64,000 nucleotides of DNA from Lagopus muta. Lineage: Eukaryota; Chordata; Aves; Galliformes; Phasianidae. A program made the translations under genes and the position numbers. The first letter of the stretch is position 1, and every line of letters starts with the position of its first letter. A model generated the notes under the pieces. It was not told the origin of the DNA. It did not search any database and worked only from the letters and a program-made list of their open reading frames with translations. Positions 47,135-59,930 of this stretch are shown here, piece after piece. The stretch is from the NCBI RefSeq assembly GCF_023343835.1, contig NC_064439.1, forward strand, positions 32,190,508 to 32,254,507, in the 5' to 3' direction.

Positions 47135-48400
47135 AAATCTGGAAATAATTAACTCGTACAGTTGAGAACATTATGTTGCTTATACTGTAAACGTGTCCTT
47201 ACACCTTTACAAGACGTTACAGAGGACTTACTCAACTAATTGAAACTGTTATATAGCAGCGTTATGTATTCAACATTCTCGTTACATTTCATCTTTATGG
47301 ACTTAGGGTTTTATTCCTTTCACAGTCTTCTGATTTTTTTCCTTTTTATTTTTCCTTCTTATTTTTCCTTTTTATTTTTTGCTTTTTTTTTTCTTTTCTT
47401 TTTTAATTTTTCTCTCTTTTTCTTTCAGCAGCCGGACATTTCATCTGCAAGGAGGGACATTAGAAAGGTTGTGAATGCAGAAGAAATGCAGTATTACTTT
47501 CTCTATGGAAGGGTGAGATGGATCGTACCGTCACGGATAGAACACTGGGAAAGAAGCTGGCTGGGAAAGCATCAGCTATAACACAGCCAAAATACTTCTT
47601 CCCATCCCAACACCTGGGAGAGGAATGAATGTATGTGTACGGGAGGGTTTCTATGCTAACTGGCTCGGGTGGTGGGATCTCTTATAACAATAATAAAAAG
47701 TTATGGTGATTATAATAATAATGATGATGATGATGAAAATAATAATAATAATTGCGACAACGGAACTCCTCCAGCTGCATCTCCGAGCAGAGGAGCGGGG
47801 CAGGGTGAATTCGGGTGGGCTGCGACATGCACCCATTCTTCTGGGGATGGGAGATGGGCAGCCGAAGAGGAGAACGCGATGTCCCCACGAGAGGAGCTGG
47901 AAGCATCTGTAAGAGGAAGAGTTTGTCCGCACTGCCACCCGCTCCCTGCTCCTGCAGTCCGTTTGCCCTTCATGCCATGTGAGCCCACCGCGAGTCGCTC
48001 TCCCCGCTCCCACCGGGGTTCCGCCTTCGGGAGCTGATGGGGACTTTTGTTCAGCGAGGAATAAGTAGCACTCACATCGGTGGATACAAACGCCCGATTC
48101 ACGGGAAATAAGGACCAGGATGTGGGCTGCGCTCTAGGCTCGTTTGTGCCGAAGACGCACTCCTGCACTGAATATATTATGTTATTTTCAGAGCAGGGGA
48201 CATGGGGCTCCTTCAGATGAATAGAGATTTCTCCCGCAGAGATCGCCCCGAAAAACTTCTGCCCGATTGATGACTAAAGGCAAATACATGTCAGGAAGAC
48301 GGGCAAAGAGAAGAAAGAAAATCCCCGAAGTATCCAAAGGGTCACTTACAGGAGGGAGGTAGGCGCACCGCACTCACGTCTACAGTCCGATACGCCACGG
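44881..48400. other. HOXA13-EVX1 intergenic, unique sequence
   Basis: No gene recognised. It has a TTTATTGG site at 45993-46000, a CpG patch at 46.4-46.9 kb, a 31-base direct repeat of CATACAGTGACCCATA (about 45570-45608), an A run at 47106-47132, T-rich sequence at 47330-47430 and AAT/GAT repeats at 47687-47755. Confidence 0.4.
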
Positions 48401-49315
48401 ATGTGTTTGTCGATGTGCGGGAGTGCATGTTCAAAATGTTGTTTTATGCAAAAATGTTTCGAAGGGCTCGCGAGGAGGGCAGCCAGAGCAGCACATGGAA
48501 ACCTGCAGCCAGGCGCTGTGCCCAGAAGCCGTGCCGCAGTGCCGTGCCCCCAGCCGGCTGTCAGAGCGAGGACCCGCCCCAGCGAGCTGGGGACAAACCT
48601 GCTTCAAGACTGTCACCCCGCATGCTTCAAAGCGAGGTGCGGCGGGGGCAGGGAAGGAGACAGAAAGCGAAGGGAGAGGGGAAAACCCCGCGGAGGCGAC
48701 GGGGCGAGGGCACCCGACGGGGAGCTGCGGGCGCGGCTGCGGGCGGGCCTCGGGCCGCTCAGGTGCCGGGGTTCCGCGGCCGCATTGCCTTCTCCGCGCT
48801 CCGCAGGGCCCCGCGCAGGGCCGGGACGCCCGGTGCAGGTGAGGTTCCCGGCCCAGGAGAAGAGAAGAGAGCGGCCGTCGGCACATGTGCGCTGCACACA
48901 CCGGCGCTGTCTCCTCTCGACAAAGCGGACCCGTGATTAATGCCGACGGACAGCTCCCCGCGACCCCGCTCCCCCTCCCCTTTTCTCCTCCCCTCCCGCC
49001 CCCTCCTCCCGAGGTCCTCCGCTGGTTTCAATAAAAGGCAGGATCCGAGCTTTCTCTCGTTCGAGCCGAAGAGGTGTTGCGATTGGCTGAAACGAAGGGC
49101 ACGCGGGGTATTTGCAAAGATATTTCCAAACAATACTCGGCCGAGCCTCCCGAAGTTCCTCGGGAAGCGAGCATTGTCTGGTAAAACAATGACAGAAAAT
49201 AAATCAGTCGTCGGGGTCCCCGTCGGCATCCCGGGGGTTTCAGCCCGGCTCGGTGGCTCGCCTTCCCAGGCTCTCCTACTCATTAGAAGGTTAATAAGAG
49301 GCGCCGGAGACTTAC
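48400..49315. promoter_or_regulatory. CpG-rich block
   Basis: CpG-dense from about 48.45 to 49.5 kb with many CpG-driven open frames, none recognisable. It would lie downstream of the candidate minus-strand promoter at 49.7 kb, within its first intron. Confidence 0.4.
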
Positions 49316-49665
49316 CCCGGGGTAACGGCGGGGGGACAGAGCTGCCGAGCCCGCGGCACGGGGGGCTCTGCTAACAGCCGTCTGCTCCAAGCGGCTCCGC
49401 CGCGGCGGGGCCGTCCGTGAGCACCGGGGCGCAACCGCTCCGCTCCGCGGGGCTCGGAGGGGGCATCGCCGCCTGGGGCGTGGGGCGCCGGGCGTGGGCT
49501 GCCTTCAGCGCGCTGCTCGGCCGCGGCCAACGAGTGTTTTTCGCGATGGTAAGGGGGCGCAAAGTCTCTGTGCGAGAGTAAATCTCGTCTTGTGCGTGCG
49601 GTAAACCGGAGGAGTGTTTCCCTTCGGAGTAATATGGAGTTTATCAACTAAAAACCGAGCAAATA
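49316..49665 (-). ncRNA. candidate first exon of an unannotated minus-strand transcript
   Basis: On the minus strand, GGGTATAAAATG (TATA core at 49693-49699) is followed about 30 bases later by the expected start (about 49665), and 350 bases on by a consensus donor, CCGGG|GTAAGT (GTAAGT at 49310-49315). A frame of 111 codons from 49647 (MINSILLRR) stays open through the donor but is Pro/Arg/Ala-rich and unrecognised, so a non-coding RNA is more likely. The direction is toward HOXA13. The start is estimated and no downstream exon was found. Confidence 0.35.
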
Positions 49666-49692
49666 AACCTCGAAACTTTATTCTGGAGCACA

Positions 49693-49699
49693 TTTTATA
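49693..49699 (-). promoter_or_regulatory. TATA box of candidate minus-strand promoter
   Basis: TATAAAA on the minus strand in the context GGGTATAAAATG, at the edge of a CpG-rich block. Confidence 0.45.
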
Positions 49700-51130
49700 C
49701 CCGAAAGACCGAATTCTCACGTCTTCACAGAGGCCTATAAATCTTGCTTTGCACCCGCTTACCCTTCCGACAGAGATGGTGGAGCTGTGAGGTCCTTTTG
49801 AACACACTCTGCTGAGCCCCACACCTCACCGTCCCCCCTGAACGGTGCGAATATTCTGCTGCCTCGCTTGAATGGAAGCGAAGATTTTTATGGCCTCCAC
49901 CGCGACTTCAGTTGAAGAGTTTCACGTGAGATCAGTGCCCCAGAGCTACATTTTCCGCCGGGGAGCTCAGAGCCCTGCACAGAGCCGCTGTTTTGCCGGT
50001 CAGTGCCCTCGTACCACACAGCTCTATCGACTGTCACTCCCAGAGAGGCATTTTCAAACGGGATTTCACTTCTAAGAGGACACTCGTTTTAAATCTTGAG
50101 AGGTTCAAGCCCAAGGTAGAGCTGTCTAGAGATAAGTAATCCGCCCCAGTGCCCAACTGTTAATGAACAGAATGATCCCACTTTCATCTCGCCCCTCAGA
50201 AATATTTTTGCTTAGAAAGGACTGGCTGCTAATTGGGGTGTGCAGTTGCCTTTAATCTCCAGCACAGCTCTTGGAACCTACCCAGAATGAATTAAAATAA
50301 GTCTGATAAACAAGAAGTAAACATGGCTTCCCAGTAAAACCCGTTTTATGATCACAGCTTGTGTGCCACCTCCAAATATTAGGTTTAGGCATTCAGGGCA
50401 TAAAGAGCAAACCCCTTTTCCAAAGCCGCTAATGCTCACATTTGGTACTGTTTTAATCTTCCCTATTAGAAGTACAAGGAAGGAATAACTTTTGTTCCAG
50501 TAAACTCTAGATGGAGTACAAATTTGCATGTTTACACATACTTTCTACTCTGGAACGATCCTCTAAATCTATGGATAAACACATGTATTTTTTTTCTTTT
50601 CTTCCCTGAATGCAGCCTGCGGGAGAGTTTTTTTTCCTCTCTCTTCTGCATTTCTGCTGGCAAGGAGAGAGAGCAGAGCCTGTGTAGAAGCGTGTGTGCG
50701 GGAGGGGCTCCGTCTCGCACCTCTGCAGACTTTCAGGTTTATACAGAGCGAGACGGCAGGGACCGCCGCGCCGAGCACCCACAGCCCCGGGAGCTGCGGG
50801 TCCCGCTCCCACCGCAAAGCGCCGTTTGCTGTTTATCGGCTTGTTTCTTCTATTTATAGCCTTTCTCCCGAGCTCGTCCCCGGAGCGTGCCCCCTGCAGC
50901 GAGATCTGGTTTCCTGGGCGCAGCCCCATCCTTCCCCAGCAGCAGAGCGTTGCAAATGCCTCCTGCTAAAAAGGAGCGAGCCTGAGCCGCAGGATCCCGT
51001 TAAGGACCGGAGTCCGTCCCTGTGCTCCCGGCCAGAAACAGCACAGCCCCACGAGCTCCAGAGCTGCTCGACAGAGTTGAAACGCCTCGTGTTTGTCAAA
51101 GGATTTCAGAAAACAGGTGAAGAATTAAGA
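49700..51130. other. HOXA13-EVX1 intergenic, last CpG-bearing stretch
   Basis: No recognised gene. A CpG patch at 50.69-51.05 kb is followed by a weak plus-strand donor CAG|GTGAAG near 51115. Confidence 0.3.
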
Positions 51131-54100
51131 TAGGACTTAATGCCGTGCTTATCGCATGTAAATGAAATATTTAATCTGCCATTTCATCTCCCCTGTGTGC
51201 TCAAACACCTCCAAAATTTCTTTGAACAAATATTTAGTTTCCAAGCTATAAATTCGTCATTATGCAAAGAGAAAGCTTTCAGGATCTCCAGTTTAAACTC
51301 GTTCCTACCACTTGTTGTGGTGCTGGGAATTATCAAACCGGTCAGCTTACCTTTCCCACGAGTGGTAATTAACAGAGAGCTGGGGGGCGTGGGGGGAGGA
51401 ATAAAACAGGCAATAATTGCATTCAAATACTGGGAGCTCTCAATTTGTGATCAGCAGCCTTCCTATTTCATTTATTTATTCAGTTGATTATTATTACGAT
51501 TTTTATTCTCAATATCTCTACAGCAACCCTGCACATAGGGTAACCCTGCAGCGTCTCAAAATCCTCTGATTATTGTCAGGAAGGAAAATGGAGAAATAAA
51601 ACTGTAAGGGGGGGGGAGAAACCTATATGTCATTCTATGGTCTGTCAGCGGAGTTATCTAAATCGAGAGCTTCTTTTCTTAGTCTTTCTGAGATCCAAGA
51701 AAAGCATGTGAGGATTGCCTGCTCTTTTAGCATGATGGTTTGGAATGGGATGGAATGGGATGGGGCAGGGAGGGGGGAAGGAGGATCCTTCTGAAAGTCT
51801 CCCATGGAGGCAAGTGCCCTCCACTTGTGAAGAGGAGAAAGCTGGCCGTGGTGACAGTGAGTTAGTGACTTTGACAGGCAGGTGAGGGGCCCCTTTCCCA
51901 GCCAGCCTTTGGCAGGAGGGTCGGGGGGGAGCAGGAACCTTTTCCAGGACCCTACACTACTTAGACAGCATTTATGGACGGATAAAGCTGAACATTGGAC
52001 AGGACTCCCTGAAGGAAAAGAACCTTTCAGTGGAGCCATCAACCTGTCATCACTGCAATAAAGGTGTAACACACAGGAGTGCTGGTAAGAGCCCAGGGTT
52101 TATTTCCTGGCCCTGTCACATGACATGGGGCCAGGGTTACCAAAGGTTACCCCCTCACATGGAAAGGATCAGTGGCCATCAGGCACAGCAGCTACTTCTC
52201 CTGCCTCCCGTCTCATTTTTTTTATTTCAACTCGTGTGAGCGTCTTGTTCAAAATGGAAATCTACCCACACCGTTCAACTAGAATCATACAGGTGATGAA
52301 TACCCACTGCCCTGGAACAGCAGCCAGCTCAGAGCCAAAGGCTGAGCACCCTTCTGCGCTCACCTCACAGCCCTGGAGGAGCTCCTTCTCCCAGCTGGTG
52401 GAAGGATGCTTCCCCAGAGGAGTCATTTGGTGTCTTCCAAGTCCATCCCCCTACACTCATGTGCTTATACACTTTGGGAAATATGTGGTTGTTTATGGCT
52501 GAGTACTGCAGTGTCAGTCCTCTCATGAGTGTGGCACTGTGAAATTAGTTCCAGGATTTCTGTGAGAAATCTAGACAAAGGCTTGGGCCATTCCTTGTTG
52601 TGTAATTCTTTGTCACATGAGAGATGAAAACTCTATTAAAGCTTCCTAAGCAGAGCATGTAGGCACCACAGGGGCAATGGCAAGTGAGGTCTGGAATCAA
52701 GGAAATGGAAGGGAAATAACCAGAGACTACAGAATTAATAAGAAAGGCTCTTTTCCACAAAAAGTTGGTTATGATGGCTTTGCTGTGGTTTCCTCCAGAC
52801 AGACACTTGTCAGACAATATTGTCCTACCCAGGATGTGGGTGTAGGTAAATGACTTTCTATTAAACATTCTTGCAATAAAATCTACAACAGAACATTAGA
52901 GAGTGCAAAGCATTGGTTATAGATCTTGGAGGTTTACATTATTACCCCCTTTTATAGAGGGTTTGGGCTATATTTCAAATTTACTTAGTGCTCACAGAGC
53001 CAAGCAGTGGTGTGACAGATGGAATATATTTGCCACCTCTGAAGAGCCCGAACTACAGTTGGGTCCTTTGGTTCAGCTTCCCACCCCTCCATACAAAGTC
53101 CTGGAGCAAGGGTGGCCAGGAACTTTAGGCTGCGCCTGTCTTTATGGGTCAGATAGGCTGAGAATGGCCCCTGGGACTGCTCCAGCAGTGAGGAATTACT
53201 AGGGATAACAAATCCTTCGTTGTACCTCTTCACTGCTGTAATTACTGCCACTGCTGCTTAGCACCATTAAGTGGGACTTGGATTTGGAGACAGTGGAAAA
53301 CACAGAGATGTCCCCTACCACAGTGGGTTTTCTATCTCTGGGAAAAGAGATGGCGGACAAGCACTGGGGACAGCTAGGAAACACAAGATAGCAGCAGCTT
53401 TCTTGGCCAGAGTCTGCCCTGGGAGTGGGTTGAGAATATAGGTGGCTTGAAAAAGAGTTGACAGCAAGCAGCCATTTTTCATGAAAAAAAAAAAAATCTT
53501 AAACAGAGATGTTAAATCTGCAAAGTTTCAGGAGTTTCATTTTAACTTGCTGAGAGGGAAAAGGGAGATGTTTTTGCGTGATCAAAATGGATAAAAAGAG
53601 AAAGTGGTACAGGATAGAAGCCTGAGAGAAAAGCGTGAAGATTGCCATTTAAAAAAATTTTCTTCCAGTCGAAATCTGCTCTGATGAAAATTGGGCTGTT
53701 TCCATTTCAGATGTTGCACAGCAGCTGTATAATGCCTGGGATGCCCCTAAGCAGATGAATTGGATTACAAACTGGATTTGTCCCTTTTCCAGACACAGAC
53801 TTGTGGAGGAGTGCTGTAAAGTGATCCTAATGAATAGGGTGAGCGGGTGGGTTTTTCTGAGCTTATTGTCCTTAAATATCAATATGAACAATGAGGATGT
53901 TGTTCCTCTTTAAAATACTACTGGCAATAATGTTCAAAGTTTTCTTTACCATAGAAAAACTGCCAACCGGTCACTACTGCAGCCATCACCACGAAGCAAC
54001 TGATATTTTACAGGCCGGGAAGTGGAGTCGGAAAGATTAGGGCTTGCCCAAGGCCACAGAGCCAGCAGTCAGGCAGGAAAGGAGCTCCAGATTTCCTGGC

Positions 54101-57100
54101 TCCCACTCTCCTCCTAAATTCATCATCCACACTCCAGTGCCTTCTAAACAGATTTTTTTCTGAGATTAAAAAAAAAAAAAAAGCCTTTCCAACTGGTTAA
54201 ACTATGTCATGAGGTTCAGTCCCAAACCTGTGTCGTGGAATCAGGCAGGGCTGGAATGTGATTTAGCACGGTTTGGAGATGCTGTTTTGGAGATATCCCA
54301 TACAGCAGTACACAGCGTGTGAGTGCCATGTAGACATGGCCACAGTCTGAGCAGTTTGAGCTCAGCAGAACGGTCCAGATGGGAGAGCAGCATTGTGAAT
54401 CAGAACAAGCCCATGTGAGCATGGATAACACCAAGGAAAATTTATTGTTGAGGATTCAGAGCTGGTCTGCAGCAAAAGAAACCCTGTCACTTCAGTGAGT
54501 TTTGTCTGTGCACCCATTTACATAGGCTACAGAAGTAATGTTTGGTTTAACTGTTCCGCAGGTGACATTTCCATAGGTGACATCCCCATTCCTGAGTCAT
54601 TACTATCTTAACATGCTGAATGGTTGCCCTCTTGCTGACCAAAAAGCTGCTCATACAGAAATGAGATGTTTAAGCAGGAGTAAATGCATAAGCAGGATAT
54701 CTGGGTAGCACAGCATTTAGCTGAGGGCCATGATTGATGATTCATCTTTGATTTAGCTGATGTAGCTGAAGAGATTACTGCTATTTTTGCTCCTGCTGTA
54801 AAAGGGGGATGTCTGCTCCTCAGCCATGGTGTCTGGTGTGTTAATTTAAACTGAAATCATGTTAGGTTAATTAATAACAATAGCTGGGAATGAAGCAGCT
54901 GAAGGTAGAGATCTTTTCTGCCCTGTCAGCAAAGCTGTCAGGGCTCAGGAGTCAGTGATTCTAATTAATGTGTTCCAGCAGTGGTTTCTACAAACCTATT
55001 TTCCATCTCACTGTGGTGGACTATGAGATGCTGTGTCCATCAGCTGTGCTGTCATAGCTGCGAGGTGCTAACTTGCATCTGAGTGCATCATCATTTCTCC
55101 AGTGGTCTGACAGGCACAGTGGGGGTGAGTGGGTCTACTCTGCTCAAATGAGGCCTCCTCCATTTCCAAATAAATTAGTTTGAACACCTCATACCCAACA
55201 GAATTTAAGTTCAGAATTTAAGTGCCCTGCATTGTGGTTCCAACCAAAAATCCACATGGAGACTTACAGGAGACCTTTGCCTCATCTGAGTTTAATTTGG
55301 TTACACTTAGATGAGATGAACCTGGTGCAAACCATCACAGGACACCCCTGATGAACTAGGAAGTTAGTGAAAGGATTACACCATGCTAATTAGCATCTAC
55401 TATTAAGATAGGATCTGAGTCTAAAATACAATGGGTCTCCCCGTACCTCCATACATGAACATTCTTGTTCTGAATGAGATCCTGTGTTCTTCCTTATCTC
55501 CATTGCAAACTTGGGTTTGTCTAACAAGGAAATTCATCCAGGCTGAGAAGGGGTGTGGATCTGAGGTGGAGTAGCAAGTTCTGCATGGATGTTCACAGCC
55601 ATTTCCATGTGTGAACAAGTCTTTAGCCTCCAGTCACAGACTTCTTTAATAACAGCTCTCTATCTGGAGCTGTGTCACTCTACAGATTACAAAGTACAAA
55701 TTACTCATTGAACTTGCCTGGTACATAGGTCAGATCCACCTCTTTGTTATGTAGTAAACGGGTAGGCATCCAAAAGCTAGCACCCACTGAAATGTGTTGG
55801 TTGGCTCAAAAGAAATATCCATCACTTTTAACTCTGTGTGTGATACACACATCCTCTGAACTGTTCTTATTAACTTCTGTCATACAAAGAGTGTGCAAAA
55901 TCCTCCAAGCAGGAGGCAGAGAGAGAATAAAAACATATTTGATTAGCTAGTGAATCCAAGGTGCATCTGAGTGCAAGTACTTATACACAGGAAACTCTAG
56001 TTCATGGGTCTTGGTGGGAGACTGCCGCTCCTTAGGAAGGATCTCATGTACGAGTGTAAAGGCTTGATGCCATGGAAAGTATAGTCTATGGGCAGCACGT
56101 CTGCCATTCATATGGAAATGGTGCCTTTCTCTTGAGCTGGAGTGGGAAGCCTGCAGACGCCTGGCTGAAGGACTGCCTTCTTTCCAACATGGTTGCTTCC
56201 AGCCCCTTTGGAGAAGCCAGTGGTCCATGAAGAGAACTTGGACTTCTAGCAAAATGTTGGATATGTTATTCCTGTTAAAAGATATCAAATCCAACACCCT
56301 GTTTTCACTGAGAATATCCTTAACTCATACGTTAGCGCCTGTCCTAGGGGTGAAGTGCTGGCTTCTATTCTAGACTGCTTTCACTGAGGCACATACAGAC
56401 CTCCTGTAATCTGCCAGAGCTCTGACCAAGACCCACGTGTTGCCTTCCTTGGCACTTACCCTGTGGAGCTCTCCTGCAGAGCCATTTCTTGCAGGGGAGG
56501 TAGAGATGGGCTCTCTCTAAAGGTTGTGCTATCATCAGGAAAACACTTGGCAAACGCACAGCATAGAAGTAAGGAGCGTGGAATAACATCCCCTGTATGG
56601 AGAGATGAGCTTAGAATTCCTCTTACGCAAAGAGCTATCAGGTTTAGAGCACTACTTTCCTGATTCCTGTCATCATTGCCACTTGCATTTGCTTCTCTTC
56701 AGCTGGTGATGACTGGCTTGGGCCTTAATCTTCTGCAAACACAGACCCTTCAGCTCTCCCAGCAGCTGCTCTTCCACTGTCCAATTTTCATGCTGAGGTA
56801 TCCATTTGATTTCATCCTAATCCACACAAAGTTCGTATTTCTCAGTGCTGGGGGAATTCCGACCCAGCAGGCACCAGAGTGGTTATTATATGGGATTAAT
56901 GCATCTGCTATACAAAGATTCCTTCAAGACTGGTTTTTGGGGGGAGTTTGGGTGTCTTTTTTTTTTTTCTTTCTTTCTTTTCTTTCTTTTACAGTACATA
57001 CTCGAAGGATATTTTAACCCTTCTTTAAGGCATGACTATGTGGGTACTTGTGCATGGGAGTGTGTGCCTAACCCCCTAATGTGGGTGCAAGTTAAGGGAT

Positions 57101-58200
57101 TGGTTTACAAACCCACATTTCCAAAGCACTAGATCTTGCATGGATCTGGCATGGAAACTTCAGAAAGCAGCCAGAAATGTAGTCGTCTCCACTCCCACCC
57201 TTTTTATTTCTGTGAATGAGTATGTAAGAGACCTATAAATCCAAAACTGTGCAGGCGTGGAGGAAATCATAAGAGTCAGCCTGGTGATATTACCGTGGGG
57301 AGCTGTGAAATCACCGAGGATTTATACAAGCACACACGGCGATGTTGTCATTAAAAAGAAAAAAAAAGAAAAGAAATGGAAGGATGGCTGTTCGGCTGCG
57401 TGCTGTGTGTGGCAGCCACTTAGGACACATGGTTTCGGTATGTCCACTCTGTGTTCTGCTGGGAGTTGCCAACTCAAGGGCAGAAAGTTTTCCAGGCCTT
57501 AGCACTGGATTGGAAATCAGCTCCTTCTGGGGCAGTATAAAGCAATGCAGAGTTGGTTTGGTGACTTTGGCATTAGGGGAAAGGCTTGTAGGGGATAGAG
57601 GTCATTCCCACTGCCACATTCCAAGCTGCTGTCATTGAAGCCAGCCTCCAAATGACCTCAAAAGGATCTGAACCATCTCATCTCACTGTCCCTTCTGTAG
57701 GGTGAAATAATAAGCTCCATGCAATTAAAAGTGTTCTGTCTACCACAACGTTCGGTGTCCTCCCTCCCACCGTCTCAGCAGAAGATGCTCTGCAGGGTGT
57801 GGTGAGCAGCAAGCTCAGCCCACACTGCTCCATTGGATTGGGTTGGTGGATTTGTCTCCTCCACAGAAAATCCACATCCACCCACGACAGGGTGGGCAAC
57901 AAGCTCCCACTGTGCAGCTTCCCTCTGCAGCCTTCAGCCTTCCCCCACTAGGAAGGAGTTTGGCAGCACGCGCTCTTGGCTTTATCCTATTTCTAGTGCA
58001 TCTCTTGCACTCAGCCTGGGTGCCAAGGAGCATTTCCCCTTTCACACTCTATGTATCTGAGTTGGGAGGGTTTTGTTTTATTTATTTCTTTATTTATTTC
58101 AAATTTATGTAGATGTATTTTCAAAAGGAACATAGAGAACGATAGGTAGGGTTTTCCCCCAAGCACTCTAGCAACTGCAATTAAGCATATTTAGGAAGTA
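51131..58200. other. CpG-poor intergenic DNA
   Basis: CpG dinucleotides become rare and the sequence looks like ordinary neutral intergenic DNA, unlike everything to the left. It holds a MIR-like SINE remnant near 54.0 kb and an A run (54168-54181). No gene seen. Confidence 0.5.
54003..54125 (+). mobile_element. MIR-like SINE remnant
   Basis: Reads ATTTTACAGGCCGGGAAGTG, then GGCTTGCCCAAGGCCACAGA, then a CAGGAAAGGAGC...CTCCTCCTAAATTC-type tail, which parallels the MIR consensus (ATTTTACAGATGAGGAAACTGAGG, TGACTTGCCCAAGGTCAC, then the CORE tail). It is old and diverged. Ends are approximate. Confidence 0.7.
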
Positions 58201-59930
58201 GAACTAACTTGCTCGGGATTTTCCCTTCTCTACGGAGTGCTTATTTGCCGCAAGGGAAATGGGAGCAGGGAGGGGGTCGGGGATGCCTTAGCAAAGCGTG
58301 GCTCCCTGTAAAGAGCACTTCATGCGTCTCAAGGGCCCGGCAACCTGCTGCTAGGCAAAACAGAGTCAAAATGTGTTTAAAGCGTGTGTGCCTCCTCTCG
58401 TGTTTTCTGGTGTCAGGCTCTGCCGAGGGGACCGAGCTCCGGCTGCGGGCCGGGCCGGGCAGAGAGCTGCGGGCGGCGCGTCCCTGCGGTGCGGGGACTG
58501 AACCACCGTAATAATCCTCGAGGGGAAAGGAGAGAGAAGAGCTGGAGGGGGAAAGCCGTGAATAGAAAAAGTTTCAAAGCTTTCCATACGGGAGCGTCTT
58601 GCCGTGTTGGTGCCGGGGGGGGGAGGGGGAGGAGATAAAGATCGAGTCATTCGCGTTTTCTACCCAGCAGGAGTCAGGTTTAAGTAGAAAATCGGCAATC
58701 GAGGCGTACCTGAGCACTTAACAAGAAAAGAGCAGCACATGGGATGTGTTCCACAGACTTTCACTTTTTATTTTTTATTTTTATTGGCAGCATGACTAAA
58801 AGCATTCAAAACGGGTGTTGTGGATTGGAAATGAAGGATTCCTTCGGGTTGCTGCATACTCGTGGCAGGAGGTATGTGCTGGCACGTTGATGTGGTCCTT
58901 CCAGATTTGAGCAGATTTTTTGAAACTGGATTTTAATGAGAGAACGAGGGCAGGAAGAATATATCTACATGTGTAAATGTCATAAATAATGTGCACGTGT
59001 GTGCTTATATACAGATACATGGATATGCATGTCAGAGAAGATGTGGGATAAGGCATATACCATGGATTTAAGTGAAGAGTGTTATGTTATGTCACAGGAG
59101 AAGACGGTGAAGCCAGCTAAAGCACAGGGGAGTGTTTTACACACTCTGCACATCCAGTCCTCAGCCACCTTTCCATTTTTGGGGTAGCCAATGGCAGTGG
59201 GAAGTGCAGTCGGGACAGATGGACAACTGCAGCCAAACGGAGGCCATGTGCCATGACATTCTCAGGTGCTATGCTGGAAGGACTTGTTCCAGTTCACATG
59301 TAACGCTGTAACAGTGATTTCTCTCCCTAGCTGCGTTGCCAGAACTTTTACATCTGAGCAAAATGCTCTTGGCCTGGAAAAATGATGCTAATGTCAGCTC
59401 GGAAAGAACCAGAAAATTTGTCCTGAATTGTGACACTCAGGGGGAGGCATCGGGAGGTGCCGGTGGCCCCCAGTCTCGGGGATGCCGCGGACTCGCTGTC
59501 TCCTGCCCTGCCCGGTGTGCCGCCGCCCGCCCGCTCCTGGGAAAAGGGCTTCTCTGTCGCGGGGGAAAAAAAAAAAAGAATGGGCGAGTACCTGGCTTGG
59601 CTCCTTTCATCTCTGCGGCCCATCAGCAGTGGGGGGCGCAAGAAGACAGCAGTTTGTGTAGGGCCGCGGTGATCACAGCCGCGGACCGCCGGCCGGGTGG
59701 GAGGAGGAGGTGGGATGCGGCGATTGGCGCTGCGGGAGGAGGGATGCGGCACATGGAGGGGAGTGGGAGGCATGCGCAGGACTGAGCTGGCCGGGAAACA
59801 GGGATCTCGGCTTCGGCCGGAGCCCCGCAGAGCCAGGGCTGGGCGAGTTCCCTCCTCGAATCCTTCATGGATGCCAGAGACTTTGGGATTTGTTCCCGGC
59901 AGATGAGTCTCTGAAGGCGTGCGCTCCGAG
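58201..59930. other. CpG-richer patch in distal intergenic DNA
   Basis: CpG density rises at 58.38-58.65 and 59.43-59.95 kb. It contains a TTTATTGG site (58790-58797), an A run (59564-59578) and a CTCF-like site (59626-59639). No gene recognised; it could be an enhancer or lncRNA start serving EVX1. Confidence 0.35.
59626..59639 (+). promoter_or_regulatory. CTCF-like site
   Basis: GCAGTGGGGGGCGC matches the CTCF core at 12 of 14 positions by eye. Confidence 0.4.

Noticed and set aside
49540-49570. CTCF-like AGGGGGCGC near 49551
   Set aside because: Only the 3' half matches; none of the five upstream core positions agree.
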